A stretch of DNA of 64,000 nucleotides from Kroppenstedtia sanguinis (GCF_050433445.1 NZ_JBNPXF010000007.1:1-64000); one strand, 5' to 3'; shown: positions 7,859 through 17,195, counted from the first letter of the stretch. The notes: a model not told the origin generated them from the letters alone. Made by a program: numbers and translations.

Positions 7859-9148
7859 TCAGTCCTTCGAGCCATCTCCCCCATGTCCGCTCTTATCTGT
7901 CCTCCGTGGGTAACCCACTGGGAGAAAATACGAGAGATTGCCAGTGATTGGACCGTCAACCCGGGCCAGGATAGCTGAAGATTTTCCCTCAATCAGGAAG
8001 GATCCCCATAACAAATGACCCTGAAAAGGACCCTTTAGTGTCTCTATCTCCACGGGCTCCAGTTCCACACGTTTCTGATAGATCATCGGCTGATCTGCGT
8101 ACAAGAGATCGGAATCCTGATGCTCCACCCGCCCTTGTGCATCACAAAGACGAACCGCTCCTCCTTCTCGACCGAATATAGGTTTCACCACATAGGGTTC
8201 TTTTCCCAAAAACCGGTTCTCCAAATAAGTGGGCAACATATAGGTAGCCACGATCTCCCGTTCTTCCGGGGTTAGAAATCGGTTTTCTTCGTAAAGGTTC
8301 CAGAGCAACGCCTGCATCGCCTTGGTCTGAGAAAGCAAAGCCGACGGCGGATTGATCAACAGGAGATTCCCTTGGGCTACCTGATCCAACATATGGGCTC
8401 CCGTGGGGTAACCGTCCTCGTCAGTATCTCCAGCCAAGATCTCTAAGGCATGAAGCCGGTACAGAACGTCGACTGGAATCTCTTCACCTTCCCAACGTGC
8501 TGTCAACCGATCCGGGGTTACCCTCAGATCCTCCAAAGGAACAAACCGTGCTGGCAAAGCGGATTTTTCCATCAAGTAACGTGTCGTTCCCGCATCTTCC
8601 TCATGCCAACCTAGAGCGCTGAAGAAGATCCTATCACATGAAAATCCCCGCTTCCGGTATGAACAGATCGACGTCGAAAAGGCCTGCCGGATCTGTTGAT
8701 CCATGCCTGCATTGGGGTCCTCCATCCCCCCCAACTCGCAGATCTTCCCATTTACATAAAAGGCCTCTACCACCCCGGTGGGCGTGTCACTGTTAAACTC
8801 CAGCATCTTCAATCCTTCCGGAGTGCGGGCAAAGTCAAATCGTCCGATCACCGTCGGATATTTAGGATCGAGGGTGACCCGAACCGCTTGCCAGGTCTCC
8901 CGGGGAAGGCCCAGCTCCGCAAACAGGCTCTCCTCCCCACGTCGAGTGACTTCCGCCACTCGGGCAAACACGTGGCCAAGTGCTTCAGTGGCTATAGCCA
9001 ATTCCGTTCGGAATTCCAGAGGGATAGGATGAAGGTCCGCCAGAGCGTACTCCTCGCCGTAATACCAGTCCCAAGTGAAGATTCCTTCCTGCCGGATCAA
9101 ATCATACCAACGTTTGCGACGCTCTGGATAGGCACGCATTCCCCTCAT
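7859..9148 (-). CDS. Glutathionylspermidine synthase-family ATP-grasp protein (YgiC-like)
   Basis: This 429-residue protein matches the preATP-grasp/ATP-grasp family of the C-terminal synthetase domain of glutathionylspermidine synthase and E. coli YgiC/YjfC. Diagnostic segments are GRFDFARTPEGLKMLEFNSDTPTG, where Glu and Asn help bind Mg-ATP, NPPSALLSQTKAMQALLW, and KPIFGREGGAVRL near the C-terminus. It lacks the amidase domain of the bifunctional enzyme, so it probably ligates an amine to a peptide or other carboxylate; the substrate is unknown. The start at 9148 overlaps the stop of the upstream lipoprotein gene as ATGA. That pairing parallels the E. coli ygiB-ygiC arrangement of lipoprotein plus ATP-grasp ligase. 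Confidence 0.82.
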   Translation of the reverse strand: MRGMRAYPERRKRWYDLIRQEGIFTWDWYYGEEYALADLHPIPLEFRTELAIATEALGHVFARVAEVTRRGEESLFAELGLPRETWQAVRVTLDPKYPTVIGRFDFARTPEGLKMLEFNSDTPTGVVEAFYVNGKICELGGMEDPNAGMDQQIRQAFSTSICSYRKRGFSCDRIFFSALGWHEEDAGTTRYLMEKSALPARFVPLEDLRVTPDRLTARWEGEEIPVDVLYRLHALEILAGDTDEDGYPTGAHMLDQVAQGNLLLINPPSALLSQTKAMQALLWNLYEENRFLTPEEREIVATYMLPTYLENRFLGKEPYVVKPIFGREGGAVRLCDAQGRVEHQDSDLLYADQPMIYQKRVELEPVEIETLKGPFQGHLLWGSFLIEGKSSAILARVDGPITGNLSYFLPVGYPRRTDKSGHGGDGSKD

Positions 9149-9420
9149 CCCCCGCTGGACCCACTGGAACGACCGCCCACCCCACCTTTGGATTTTTTTC
9201 CAGAGGAAATGCCGGATGTTCCGTGGACCGAACCACCAGTGGAGCCGCCAGAGGACCAACCTTTTTCTTCTTTACAAGAGGGGTCCTGTTGCCCGTGCTT
9301 GTCTGTACAGTCTTTGGATTGATTTGCGCCGCATCCCGCTGTCACCAGTGCCGTCGCCATAAACAGGCTAACCAGTTTGTGAGTACTTCCCTTCCCCAAA
9401 AGATTCCCCTGGTTCATCAT
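9145..9420 (-). CDS. Small Gly/Ser-rich lipoprotein upstream of the ATP-grasp gene
   Basis: This 91-residue protein starts with a basic N-region and a hydrophobic core ending in a lipobox-like LVTAGC, so it should be lipid-anchored. A short Cys-containing segment follows (KDCTDKHGQQDPSCKEEKG), then a low-complexity Gly/Ser tail. Two starts (9420, 9417) are possible; an AGGGGG site lies about a dozen bases upstream. The stop overlaps the downstream ATP-grasp start by 4 bp. The combination resembles YgiB-YgiC, but sequence similarity to YgiB is not evident. The Gly/Ser tail could be a substrate for the neighbouring ligase, which is inference. Confidence 0.6.
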   Translation of the reverse strand: MMNQGNLLGKGSTHKLVSLFMATALVTAGCGANQSKDCTDKHGQQDPSCKEEKGWSSGGSTGGSVHGTSGISSGKKSKGGVGGRSSGSSGG

Positions 9421-9605
9421 CTGTCATGGAACCCCCTTATTTCATCAATTCCCCATAAATGACAAATACTTTGTGATTTTGTCTATTCTCCTTGCACGTT
9501 TTCTGTCATTCGCTCCCAGGTACTCCAGATCTCCTAAATGACCCCTCCTTTCCCTCGCTCCTTCCAGCTTAGCTCCTTCCTTCTTTTTCGTAAAGGAAGG
9601 AATCT

Positions 9606-9809
9606 CAGGCGTGTTGATTCGCCCTATTTTAGGTAGGAAATCAGGTCGGGATGGTGGGTCGGTGAAAAGCCTTTGCGTTCTTTGCAAGAGATCGTAACCG
9701 TCCCACCATTCCCGTCCCCTCAAGCGATATTTTTACGATGGGGGCAACGGGAAGAGCAAAAGGATCCTTTCGTTTCCATCATCCACTTTGTAGTTAATCA
9801 ATAGCCCTG
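9606..9809 (+). repeat. MITE-like element, copy 1 (204 bp)
   Basis: It starts CAGGCGTGTTGATT and ends AATCAATAGCCCTG, the imperfect inverted termini of the family. It is flanked by AAGGAATCT and GAGGAATCT (8 of 9 identical), a target duplication. It contains the central hairpin of the family. It lies between the small lipoprotein gene and the end of the arginine operon. Confidence 0.85.
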
Positions 9810-9885
9810 GAGGAATCTATTTATTTCGAGACAGGAAAACAATTCCCTTCGGCACGTAACGAAAGCAGACCTTCACGCCGATAAA

Positions 9886-9914
9886 ACAAAAAAACTCCGC
9901 CGTCCATGGCGAAG
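9886..9914 (-). terminator. Terminator of the arginine operon
   Basis: On the minus strand CTTCGCC (9914-9908) pairs with GGCGGAG (9901-9895, one G-T pair) and is followed by seven T residues. It lies about 100 bp beyond the argF stop. Confidence 0.75.
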
Positions 9915-10012
9915 TATCCTTTGCATGATCGGTCCACAGAAGGGCTCGTCGGGATCGTGCGAACCCAAATCACCCCATGTGAACTCTTCTTGTAACGGGT
10001 GGATCTCCTTGA

Positions 10013-10975
10013 TTAGCCGATCAAATCAGCCAACAGTGCTTTTTGTGCGTGCAGACGGTTTTCCGCTTGGGGAAAGACGACAGATTGGGGGCCTTCGATC
10101 ACTTCATCGGTCACTTCCAACCCCCGATAGGCGGGAAGGCAATGCATGAACAGAGCATCGGGTTTCGCCAGAGACATCAGTGCCGCATTCACTTGAAAAT
10201 CAGCAAAATCCTGCTTTCGCTGCTCCTTTTCCTCCTCCTGTCCCATACTGGCCCAAACATCGGTATAGACGACATCAGCTCCAGTGACGGCTTCCTTGGC
10301 ATCCGAGGTAAAGTAGAGATCCGCCCCGGTTTGGACGGCTACTTTCTGTGCCCGCTGGATGATCGCCGGGTCCGGTTCGTACCCCTGAGGCGTGGCTGCT
10401 CGCAAATGAATACCCGTTGACGCAGCAGCTTCCAAAAGGGAATGAAGCATATTATTTCCATCCCCCGTGTAGGCCAGAGTGAGTCCAGCGAGATGGCTTC
10501 GATTCTCTTTTAAGGTGAGGAGATCCGCCAACGCTTGGCAGGGATGATGCAGATCGGTCAACCCGTTAATGACGGGAATCGAAGCATGTCGGGCCAACTC
10601 TTCCACCGTTTCCTGATTGAAGGTACGGATCAAAACTGCATCCACGTAGCCAGAGAATATCCGAGCGGTATCCGATAGACTTTCCCCCCGTCCCAGCTGC
10701 AGATCTCCTCCCTTCAGATGCAGAGGATGCCCCCCCAGCTGCGCCATTCCGCTTTCAAAGGAGAGCCGGGTACGAGTGGAAGGTTTATCAAAGATCATGC
10801 CCAACATTTTTCCAGTTAGCGGCTGCCCCGCCTTCCCTTCTTTCCACTCCTGTTTCATCTCCAATGCCTGGTCCAGCAGTCCTTGGATCTCCCCGGGAGT
10901 CAAATCCAGGAGGGTGAGAAAATCCCGTCCTTTCAATGCCTCCTCGATTGGAGTTGTCGTTTCCTTCACGCTCAT
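10013..10975 (-). CDS. argF: Ornithine carbamoyltransferase
   Basis: This 320-residue enzyme makes citrulline from carbamoyl phosphate and ornithine in the cytoplasm. All family signatures are present: SFESGMAQLGGH after the carbamoyl-phosphate loop STRTR, HPCQ in the ligand-binding loop, the Asp-rich DVWASMGQE segment, HCLPA with the active-site Cys, and the C-terminal NRLHAQKA. It is the last gene of the operon. Its ATG overlaps the carB stop by 4 bp, so carbamoyl-phosphate synthesis and use are translationally linked. A terminator follows at 9886-9914. Confidence 0.97.
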   Translation of the reverse strand: MSVKETTTPIEEALKGRDFLTLLDLTPGEIQGLLDQALEMKQEWKEGKAGQPLTGKMLGMIFDKPSTRTRLSFESGMAQLGGHPLHLKGGDLQLGRGESLSDTARIFSGYVDAVLIRTFNQETVEELARHASIPVINGLTDLHHPCQALADLLTLKENRSHLAGLTLAYTGDGNNMLHSLLEAAASTGIHLRAATPQGYEPDPAIIQRAQKVAVQTGADLYFTSDAKEAVTGADVVYTDVWASMGQEEEKEQRKQDFADFQVNAALMSLAKPDALFMHCLPAYRGLEVTDEVIEGPQSVVFPQAENRLHAQKALLADLIG

Positions 10976-13900
10976 TTCAATGTCGTCTCCTTTTTCTCAG
11001 ATAGGGGAATCAGACTTGAACTCTTCGGTTCTCCGGATTTCCAGAGACGCATCCACCATTGGAAAGTATCTGAGGAAGTAAAACAGGGAACCTGCCATTC
11101 TAGTGCTAACCTCCGCAACTGGAATCCCTCCGGGATCTCCTCGCCGGCAGAGCTGAAGAGCAACGAGGCTCCCCCCTGCCGAAACCAGTCTTCCCATCCC
11201 TCCGGAGGAACTCCCTTCACGGGAACCTGCCATTGTTGCCTAAGAGCCTCCGCCATCTGTGAGGTAGAGAAAAGACGGACTCCCTGCCGGTGGAGAAAGG
11301 CTCCCCATTCTCCCAGCGTCGGACTGTCAGCAGAGGACAGAAACAGACGGGTTCCCTCGGCCACTGCAGGCAATGGACCGTGAACCGCCAGGGGAAGAAC
11401 TTTGGCCAGCGCTTCTTCCAACGTGGTCCCCAAGCCGAGTACCTCCCCTGTGGAACGCATCTCCGGCCCCAAGGCAGGATCCACGCCAGGAAGCTTCGGA
11501 GCGGAAAAAACCGGTCCCTTCACGGCCCAGCGCGAGGGGGAGGGTTGCAATCCTAGGGGAGCAAAAGAAGCGAGGGATTCCCCTAACTGAACGCGCGTGG
11601 CCCACTCCACCAAGGGCAACCCTGTCACTTTGCTAATCACAGGGAGGGTGCGGGAAGCCCGGGGATTCACCTCCAGCACATAGACCGTTTCCCCCTCGAT
11701 GACAAACTGAATATTGATCAACCCCGAGTGGGACAGGGCACGGGCGATCCGGCCTGTGAAGTCGACGATAGTTTTCTGTTGCTCCTCGCTCAGATCGGGG
11801 GCGGCCAGGATGGACAGACTGTCTCCCGAATGAACGCCAGCTCTCTCCACGTGCTGGATCAATGTGGGAATCACCAGTTCCTCTCCATCCGTGACTGCGT
11901 CCACCTCTACCTCCATCCCTTCCACAAACCGATCCAGTAAGATCGGGTAAGCCTGCTCTGGCAAGGTCCGGAGGTAGCGCCTCATAGCCGCTTCCAATTG
12001 CTCCTGATTCCGCACTACCTGCATTCCCTGGCCGCCGATAACATAAGAGGGGCGAAGCAGAAGAGGATAGCCGAGATGAGCCGCCACTTGAAGTGCCCCC
12101 TGAAGGGTATGGGCAGTTTCACCGGGGATGCAGGGAATGTCCAGCTCCCGCAACAAATCATAGAACCGATGGCGGTCCTCCACCTGGTCAATGATGTCAG
12201 CAGAGGTACCCAAGATGTTAAGGCCTGCTTCTTCCAATCCGTGAACCAACTGGACTGCCGTCTGTCCTCCATATTGGACCAGGATCCCATCCACCTGTTC
12301 TTTTTCTGCCACCCCAAGCACATCCTCCACGGTCAACGGCTCAAAATAGAGTCGGTCGGCGGTGGCATAATCGGTACTGACGGTCTCCGGGTTGTTGTTG
12401 ATCACCACGGAAGTGACCCCTTGTTTTTTCAAAGATTTTGCTCCATGAACGGAACAGTAGTCAAATTCGATTCCCTGTCCGATTCGGATCGGCCCTGCCC
12501 CGAGGACAAGCACCCGCCGACCTGTCTGCGGTGAAGGGACTTCGTCAGCTCCTTGCCAGGAGGAATAAAAATAAGGGCTCTCCGCTTCGAACTCCCCGGC
12601 GCAGGTATCCACCCATTTGTAGGAGGGAGAACGTCCTAACCCCTGCAGACGCTCCCGGACTTTCTTTTCGCTGACACCCAGCCAATCCGCCAAGGCGGCA
12701 TCGGCCACTCCTTTCTCTTTGGCCTGTACCAGTTGGTCATCTGACAGACGCTCCCAAGACAGGGAGGCCAGCTCCTTCTCCCGGGAGACCATCCCTTGAA
12801 TCCGGTGGAGGAACCAAGGGTGGATCGCCGTGAGACGATGCACCTCCTCCAGCTCCCAGCCCCGTCGGAAGGCCTCCCCCAACACAAACAACCGCCGATC
12901 ATCAGGGTGGATCAACCCCACCTTCAACTCTTCCTCCGACCATTCTCTGAATTCCGGATGCAACAGCGTATAGCTCCCCCTATCGAGGGAACGAATGCCC
13001 TTGTACAGGGCGGTCTCCAGATTGCGGCCGAGAGCCATTACTTCCCCTGTAGCCTTCATCCCTGTGCCGAGAGTGCGGTTCCCCTCCGGAAACTTATCGA
13101 ATGTCCAGCGCGGCAACTTGACGACGATATAATCCAACGCCGGTTCAAAGCTGGCATAGGTGTGTCCTGTGACGGGATTGAGACATTCATCCAACCGGTA
13201 CCCGATGGAAACCTTGGCGGCCAATCGAGCGATGGGATACCCAGTGGCTTTGGAGGCGAGGGCGCTGGAGCGGCTGACCCGGGGGTTCACCTCGATGATT
13301 CGGTAATCCCCGGTATCCGGATGAACCGCAAACTGGATGTTACACCCTCCGATCACCTGCAACTTCCGGATCACTTTGCAGGCAACCCCATGGAGAAGCT
13401 GACATTGTCCGTGGGTCAAGGTCTGGGTGGGGGCGATAACGATACTGTCCCCGGTATGAACGCCGACAGGGTCCATATTCTCCATATTGCAGATAGCAAG
13501 ACAGGTGTCCCCACGGTCCCGCATCATCTCGTACTCGATTTCCTTCCAGCCGAGAATGCTTTCCTCAACCAAAATCTGCCCGATAGGACTGGCAGCCAGG
13601 CCTTGCCGGGCCACTTGGGCCAACTCCGCCTCATTCCGGGCCGTGCCGCCTCCAAATCCACCAAGAGTGTAGGCGGGACGAATGATCACAGGATAGCCGA
13701 TAGACCCTGCAAATTGGAGAGCCTCCTCCGTGGTGGCGACCGTTCTCCCTTCCGGTACCGGCTCCCCAATCTCTTCCATCTTCTCTTTGAATGCTTGGCG
13801 GTCTTCCCCCTGTCGGATCGCCTCCACAGGAGTGCCCAACAATTTCACCCCAAATCGCTCCAAGATTCCCTCCGTCTGCAGATGGACAGCCAGATTAAGC

Positions 13901-14181
13901 CCGGTCTGCCCTCCTACAGTGGCCAATAATCCCTGGGGCTGTTCCCGCTCGATGATCTGAGCCAATCGCTCCACAGTCAATGGCTCTGTATAGACCACAT
14001 CCGCTGTCTCTGGATCGGTCATGATCGTAGCCGGGTTGTTGTTGGCCAAGATCACTCGGATGCCCTCTTCCTTCAGAGCCAAGCAAGCCTGTGTTCCGGA
14101 ATAGTCAAATTCCGCCGCCTGACCAATCTCAATCGGTCCGGAACCGATCACCAATACGCGTTTTACTGCCGGTTCAACCAT
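10972..14181 (-). CDS. carB: Carbamoyl-phosphate synthase large chain (arginine type)
   Basis: This 1069-residue protein forms carbamoyl phosphate from bicarbonate, ammonia and two ATP. Both homologous halves are present, each beginning with a Rossmann segment (VLVIGSGPIEIGQAAEFDY near the N-terminus, VLVLGAGPIRIGQGIEFDY near residue 555) and each carrying an ATP-grasp core (RPAYTLGGFGGG; RPSYVIGGQGM). The last 130 residues match the MGS-like allosteric domain but are divergent. Its start overlaps the carA stop by 8 bp and its stop overlaps argF by 4 bp. Position in the operon marks it as the arginine-pathway enzyme rather than the pyrimidine one. Its small-subunit partner has an altered glutaminase site. 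Confidence 0.97.
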   Translation of the reverse strand: MVEPAVKRVLVIGSGPIEIGQAAEFDYSGTQACLALKEEGIRVILANNNPATIMTDPETADVVYTEPLTVERLAQIIEREQPQGLLATVGGQTGLNLAVHLQTEGILERFGVKLLGTPVEAIRQGEDRQAFKEKMEEIGEPVPEGRTVATTEEALQFAGSIGYPVIIRPAYTLGGFGGGTARNEAELAQVARQGLAASPIGQILVEESILGWKEIEYEMMRDRGDTCLAICNMENMDPVGVHTGDSIVIAPTQTLTHGQCQLLHGVACKVIRKLQVIGGCNIQFAVHPDTGDYRIIEVNPRVSRSSALASKATGYPIARLAAKVSIGYRLDECLNPVTGHTYASFEPALDYIVVKLPRWTFDKFPEGNRTLGTGMKATGEVMALGRNLETALYKGIRSLDRGSYTLLHPEFREWSEEELKVGLIHPDDRRLFVLGEAFRRGWELEEVHRLTAIHPWFLHRIQGMVSREKELASLSWERLSDDQLVQAKEKGVADAALADWLGVSEKKVRERLQGLGRSPSYKWVDTCAGEFEAESPYFYSSWQGADEVPSPQTGRRVLVLGAGPIRIGQGIEFDYCSVHGAKSLKKQGVTSVVINNNPETVSTDYATADRLYFEPLTVEDVLGVAEKEQVDGILVQYGGQTAVQLVHGLEEAGLNILGTSADIIDQVEDRHRFYDLLRELDIPCIPGETAHTLQGALQVAAHLGYPLLLRPSYVIGGQGMQVVRNQEQLEAAMRRYLRTLPEQAYPILLDRFVEGMEVEVDAVTDGEELVIPTLIQHVERAGVHSGDSLSILAAPDLSEEQQKTIVDFTGRIARALSHSGLINIQFVIEGETVYVLEVNPRASRTLPVISKVTGLPLVEWATRVQLGESLASFAPLGLQPSPSRWAVKGPVFSAPKLPGVDPALGPEMRSTGEVLGLGTTLEEALAKVLPLAVHGPLPAVAEGTRLFLSSADSPTLGEWGAFLHRQGVRLFSTSQMAEALRQQWQVPVKGVPPEGWEDWFRQGGASLLFSSAGEEIPEGFQLRRLALEWQVPCFTSSDTFQWWMRLWKSGEPKSSSLIPLSEKKETTLK

Positions 14182-15226
14182 AGACCTTCACCCTCTTTAT
14201 CGCCTTCATCTGATGTAAAAACCGGGAAAACACTTTTTCCGCCGCAGGGTTTCCCAGATGGAACTGGATAGAGCTGAAGGGCTGGTGACGGTGGGCTAAG
14301 CCTTCCACGGACCCGTCCTGCACATGGCGATGGGTCACTTGCCAATGGGCCGGATTCAAAGAGGAGGCGGTCACGGTATATCCATGATTTTGGGAGGTGA
14401 TCCACACCCGTCCCGTCTCTGTTTCCTTCACCGGATGATGGTTTCCCCGATGTCCGCAAGGGAGCTGTTCCGTATCCGCTCCGCCAACCAAAGCCAGCAC
14501 CTGGTGGCCCAGTTCCACTCCCAGTGTCGGTATTTGGCGCAAGAGAGGCCGCCAACCTTCCAAATAGGAAAGCAGTGCCTTGGGATCCCCAGGCCCGCCG
14601 GAGAAAATAAGACCCTGGGGAGCCAACTTTTCGATTTCTCTGGGAGGAGTGGAAAAGGGCACAACCGTCACTCCACATCCCTGTCGACGGAGGTAAGCCA
14701 AAGTGGAGATATGCCCTCCGAAATCGATCATTACAAGATGGGGAGCCTCCGGAGACTGGGGCGGCAGTTGAATTCGTTGAGAGATCGAGGCTTCTTTCAC
14801 CCACTGCAAAGAACGGGGGTCTGGCCATGTTTCCACATGAGGAGTCGGGGTGGAAGCGATCACTCCCCGGATGGGCCCCTTCTTCCTCAGCTTGCGTACC
14901 ACGCTCCGGGTATCGACACCGGAGATCCCCGGGATGCCATGCTCATCCAGCCAAGCTCCCACCTCTCCTTCTGCAGCCAACTCACTCACCACCACCCCGC
15001 CGCACCGAGGCGGGGGCATCCTCTCTCCTTCCCAAACCGGATCGCAGTTTCCGATTAAGGGATAGGTAAAAGTGACGATCTGACCGGCGTGGGCAGGATC
15101 CATCATCACCTCCGGATCACCGGTCATTCCCGTGGTGAAAACCACTTCTCCAGCTATCTCCCACGGGGTCCCGATCCAAGTGCCCGGAAACACTTCCCCA
15201 TCTTCAAATACGAGATACGCTTTCAT
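14174..15226 (-). CDS. carA: Carbamoyl-phosphate synthase small chain with a missing glutaminase cysteine
   Basis: This 350-residue protein has the CarA N-terminal domain (about 1-150; SGVDTRSVVRKLR) and the class I glutamine amidotransferase domain (about 163-345). Normally the latter hydrolyses glutamine and channels ammonia to CarB. The nucleophile elbow, usually GICLGHQ, reads GVELGHQ here, so the catalytic Cys is Glu238 (codon GAA at 14515-14513). In the segment usually HPEA, His323 is kept but Glu is replaced (HLGN). The rest of the fold, including SQNHGY and GHRG, is intact and the frame is unbroken. The subunit may serve a structural role while the complex uses free ammonia, as in mammalian CPS I. 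It overlaps argD and carB. Confidence 0.93.
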   Translation of the reverse strand: MKAYLVFEDGEVFPGTWIGTPWEIAGEVVFTTGMTGDPEVMMDPAHAGQIVTFTYPLIGNCDPVWEGERMPPPRCGGVVVSELAAEGEVGAWLDEHGIPGISGVDTRSVVRKLRKKGPIRGVIASTPTPHVETWPDPRSLQWVKEASISQRIQLPPQSPEAPHLVMIDFGGHISTLAYLRRQGCGVTVVPFSTPPREIEKLAPQGLIFSGGPGDPKALLSYLEGWRPLLRQIPTLGVELGHQVLALVGGADTEQLPCGHRGNHHPVKETETGRVWITSQNHGYTVTASSLNPAHWQVTHRHVQDGSVEGLAHRHQPFSSIQFHLGNPAAEKVFSRFLHQMKAIKRVKVYG

Positions 15227-16397
15227 CTCTGCCCACCTCCTCCAACTGCAACAGCGCCTCCTCGATCTGGGCGACCGCCCACTCCAATTCCGCCACTTCC
15301 GTCACCAGGGGCGGCAACAGGCGCAAGACACAGGGGCCCGCCAGCGAGGCCAACAGTCCTCGGTCCCGCAAGTGAGAGAGGAGCGGGGCCACCGACCGAT
15401 CCAACTCCACTCCCCACATCCATCCCCGGCCGCGAACTTCCCGCACGAAAGGCGACTGGGCCACCCGTTCATGGAGCAAAGCAGTCAGCTGCCGGGCCGT
15501 CTCCTGCACCTGGACAGGTAGATCCGTTTCCGTCCATTCCCGCAGGACCGCCTGGGCAGCAGCCATCGCCACTGGATTGCCACCGAAGGTGCTACCATGG
15601 CTCCCCGGCCCAAAATGGGTCTCCAGACCGGTTCGGCCCAACATCGCCCCGACGGGAATCCCGTTTCCCAATCCCTTGGCCAAGGTGAGAACATCGGGTT
15701 GAATCCCTGCCTCTTGGAAAGCGAACAGGCTCCCGGTCCGGCCCATCCCGGTTTGAATCTCATCTACCATCAGCAGAATCTCCCGTTCCCGGCAAAGCTC
15801 CTCCAATCTCCGTAGAAAAGAGGGGTCCGCAGGGTGGACACCCCCTTCCCCTTGGATCGGTTCTAGCAGGACGGCGGCAGTGGTCTCCGTCAGGCCGGCC
15901 TCCAAGGCGAAAACATCGTTGTAGGGCAGTTGACGAAACCCCTCCGGTAAGGGAGCGAAGCCTTCTTTCACCTTTGTCTGACCGGTGGCCGTCAAGGTTG
16001 CCAAGGTCCGGCCGTGGAAGGAGGAATGGAAGGTGACTATTTCCGGTTGGGCCAGCCCTTTTCCTTCCCTGCCGTAGCGACGGGCCAGCTTGATCGCCGC
16101 CTCGTTGGCCTCGGCTCCGCTGTTGCAGAAAAAGGCCAAAGAAAGACCGCTCACCCGAGCTAGCTCTTCGGATACCTCCTCCTGGAGAGGAATCTGAAAC
16201 AAGTTGGAGACATGCCACAGTCGATCCAGCTGTTCCTGGACGGCCTCTTTCACTTTGGGGTGGGCATGCCCCAGATTGCAGACACCCAACCCGGAAGTGA
16301 AATCGAGATACTTTTTCCCCGCCTCATCCCACAGCCAGGCTCCTTGACCCTCGACGGGACGGAGGTCATTTCGTTGATAGGTGGGGAACAACGTCAT
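15204..16397 (-). CDS. argD: Acetylornithine aminotransferase
   Basis: This 397-residue PLP enzyme transaminates N-acetylglutamate semialdehyde to N-acetylornithine. The class III aminotransferase features are visible: the N-terminal YLDFTSGLGVCNLGHAHP, the cofactor-contacting NSGAEANEAAIKLAR, the Asp of LLMVDEIQTGMGRTG that contacts the pyridine nitrogen, and the Schiff-base Lys in TLAKGLGNGIPVGA. Length is standard. A GGAGGCGACC site precedes the ATG. It overlaps argB by 32 bp upstream and carA by 23 bp downstream. Confidence 0.96.
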   Translation of the reverse strand: MTLFPTYQRNDLRPVEGQGAWLWDEAGKKYLDFTSGLGVCNLGHAHPKVKEAVQEQLDRLWHVSNLFQIPLQEEVSEELARVSGLSLAFFCNSGAEANEAAIKLARRYGREGKGLAQPEIVTFHSSFHGRTLATLTATGQTKVKEGFAPLPEGFRQLPYNDVFALEAGLTETTAAVLLEPIQGEGGVHPADPSFLRRLEELCREREILLMVDEIQTGMGRTGSLFAFQEAGIQPDVLTLAKGLGNGIPVGAMLGRTGLETHFGPGSHGSTFGGNPVAMAAAQAVLREWTETDLPVQVQETARQLTALLHERVAQSPFVREVRGRGWMWGVELDRSVAPLLSHLRDRGLLASLAGPCVLRLLPPLVTEVAELEWAVAQIEEALLQLEEVGRDESVSRI

Positions 16398-17175
16398 CTG
16401 AGGTCGCCTCCTTTACAATTCGGGTCCCCGTCTCACTTCCCAGACACCCTGGAATGCTGCCATCTGTGATGAGCACCCCGCGGCGGGTCGCCTCCAAACC
16501 GGCGAGAGCCGCCCTCACCTTAGGGATCATGCCACCTGCGATCTCGCCGCTTTGGATCATCTTTTGGACCTGCTCCGGGGTTACCTGGGAGAGAAATTTC
16601 TTGATTTCCCCCTCCCGTTTCCAAATCCCCGGAACATCCGTCACCAGGATCAGTCGCTCCGCCGCCAACTCCTGGGCGATGGCACCGGCAGCGGTGTCGG
16701 CATTCACGTTGTACCGGTTGCCGGAGTTATCCAGCCCGAGGGAGGCCACCACCGGAATCCAGCCCGACTCCCACAAGCTGTATAAGAGACGAGGGTGGAC
16801 AGCAGTCACCTCTCCCACCCATCCCAACGCCGGGTCCTTTGGCTTCACTTGTAGCAGCCCTCCGTCCGCTCCGGAGATCCCGACAACGGAGATCTGAGAA
16901 GCCCAGAAACGGGCGGTGAGGGATTTGTTGATCCTGCCGGCCAGGACCATTTCCACTACTTTCAGCCCTTCATCATCTGTCATGCGCAAACCGTCGACGA
17001 AACGGGCAGACAAGCCCAATCGTTTCTGGATGCGGCTGATCTCCGGCCCACCTCCGTGAATCACCACCGGATGATATCCCTGCTCCATCAACTGCCCGCA
17101 TTCCTGAAAAAACGAGGAATGTAATCTTTCCAGCACACTCCCCCCGATTTTGATCACCAGCGGCCGAAAATCCAT
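16366..17175 (-). CDS. argB: Acetylglutamate kinase
   Basis: This 269-residue amino-acid kinase-fold protein phosphorylates N-acetylglutamate. Motifs seen are VIKIGGSVL at the N-terminus, VVIHGGGPEI for substrate binding, GLRMTDDEGL, NVNADTAAGAIA and LILVTDVPGIW for nucleotide binding, and the C-terminal GGMIPKVRAAL. An AGGAGGG site precedes the ATG. It lies 20 bp after argJ and overlaps argD. Arginine feedback sensitivity cannot be judged from sequence alone; the short N-terminus lacks the extra helix seen in arginine-inhibited hexameric forms. Confidence 0.96.
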   Translation of the reverse strand: MDFRPLVIKIGGSVLERLHSSFFQECGQLMEQGYHPVVIHGGGPEISRIQKRLGLSARFVDGLRMTDDEGLKVVEMVLAGRINKSLTARFWASQISVVGISGADGGLLQVKPKDPALGWVGEVTAVHPRLLYSLWESGWIPVVASLGLDNSGNRYNVNADTAAGAIAQELAAERLILVTDVPGIWKREGEIKKFLSQVTPEQVQKMIQSGEIAGGMIPKVRAALAGLEATRRGVLITDGSIPGCLGSETGTRIVKEATSDDVVPHLSTK

Positions 17176-17195
17176 CCTGTTCCCTCCTCACTTGC

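Noticed and set aside
9445..9723. 92-residue minus-strand reading frame rich in RPDFLPKIGRINTP
   Set aside because: It lies within MITE copy 1; near-identical peptide fragments appear in several other MITE copies in the same frame relative to the repeat, so it is a by-product of the repeat.
12796..13929. 377-residue plus-strand reading frame opposite carB
   Set aside because: It lies fully antisense to conserved CarB sequence and has no family features.
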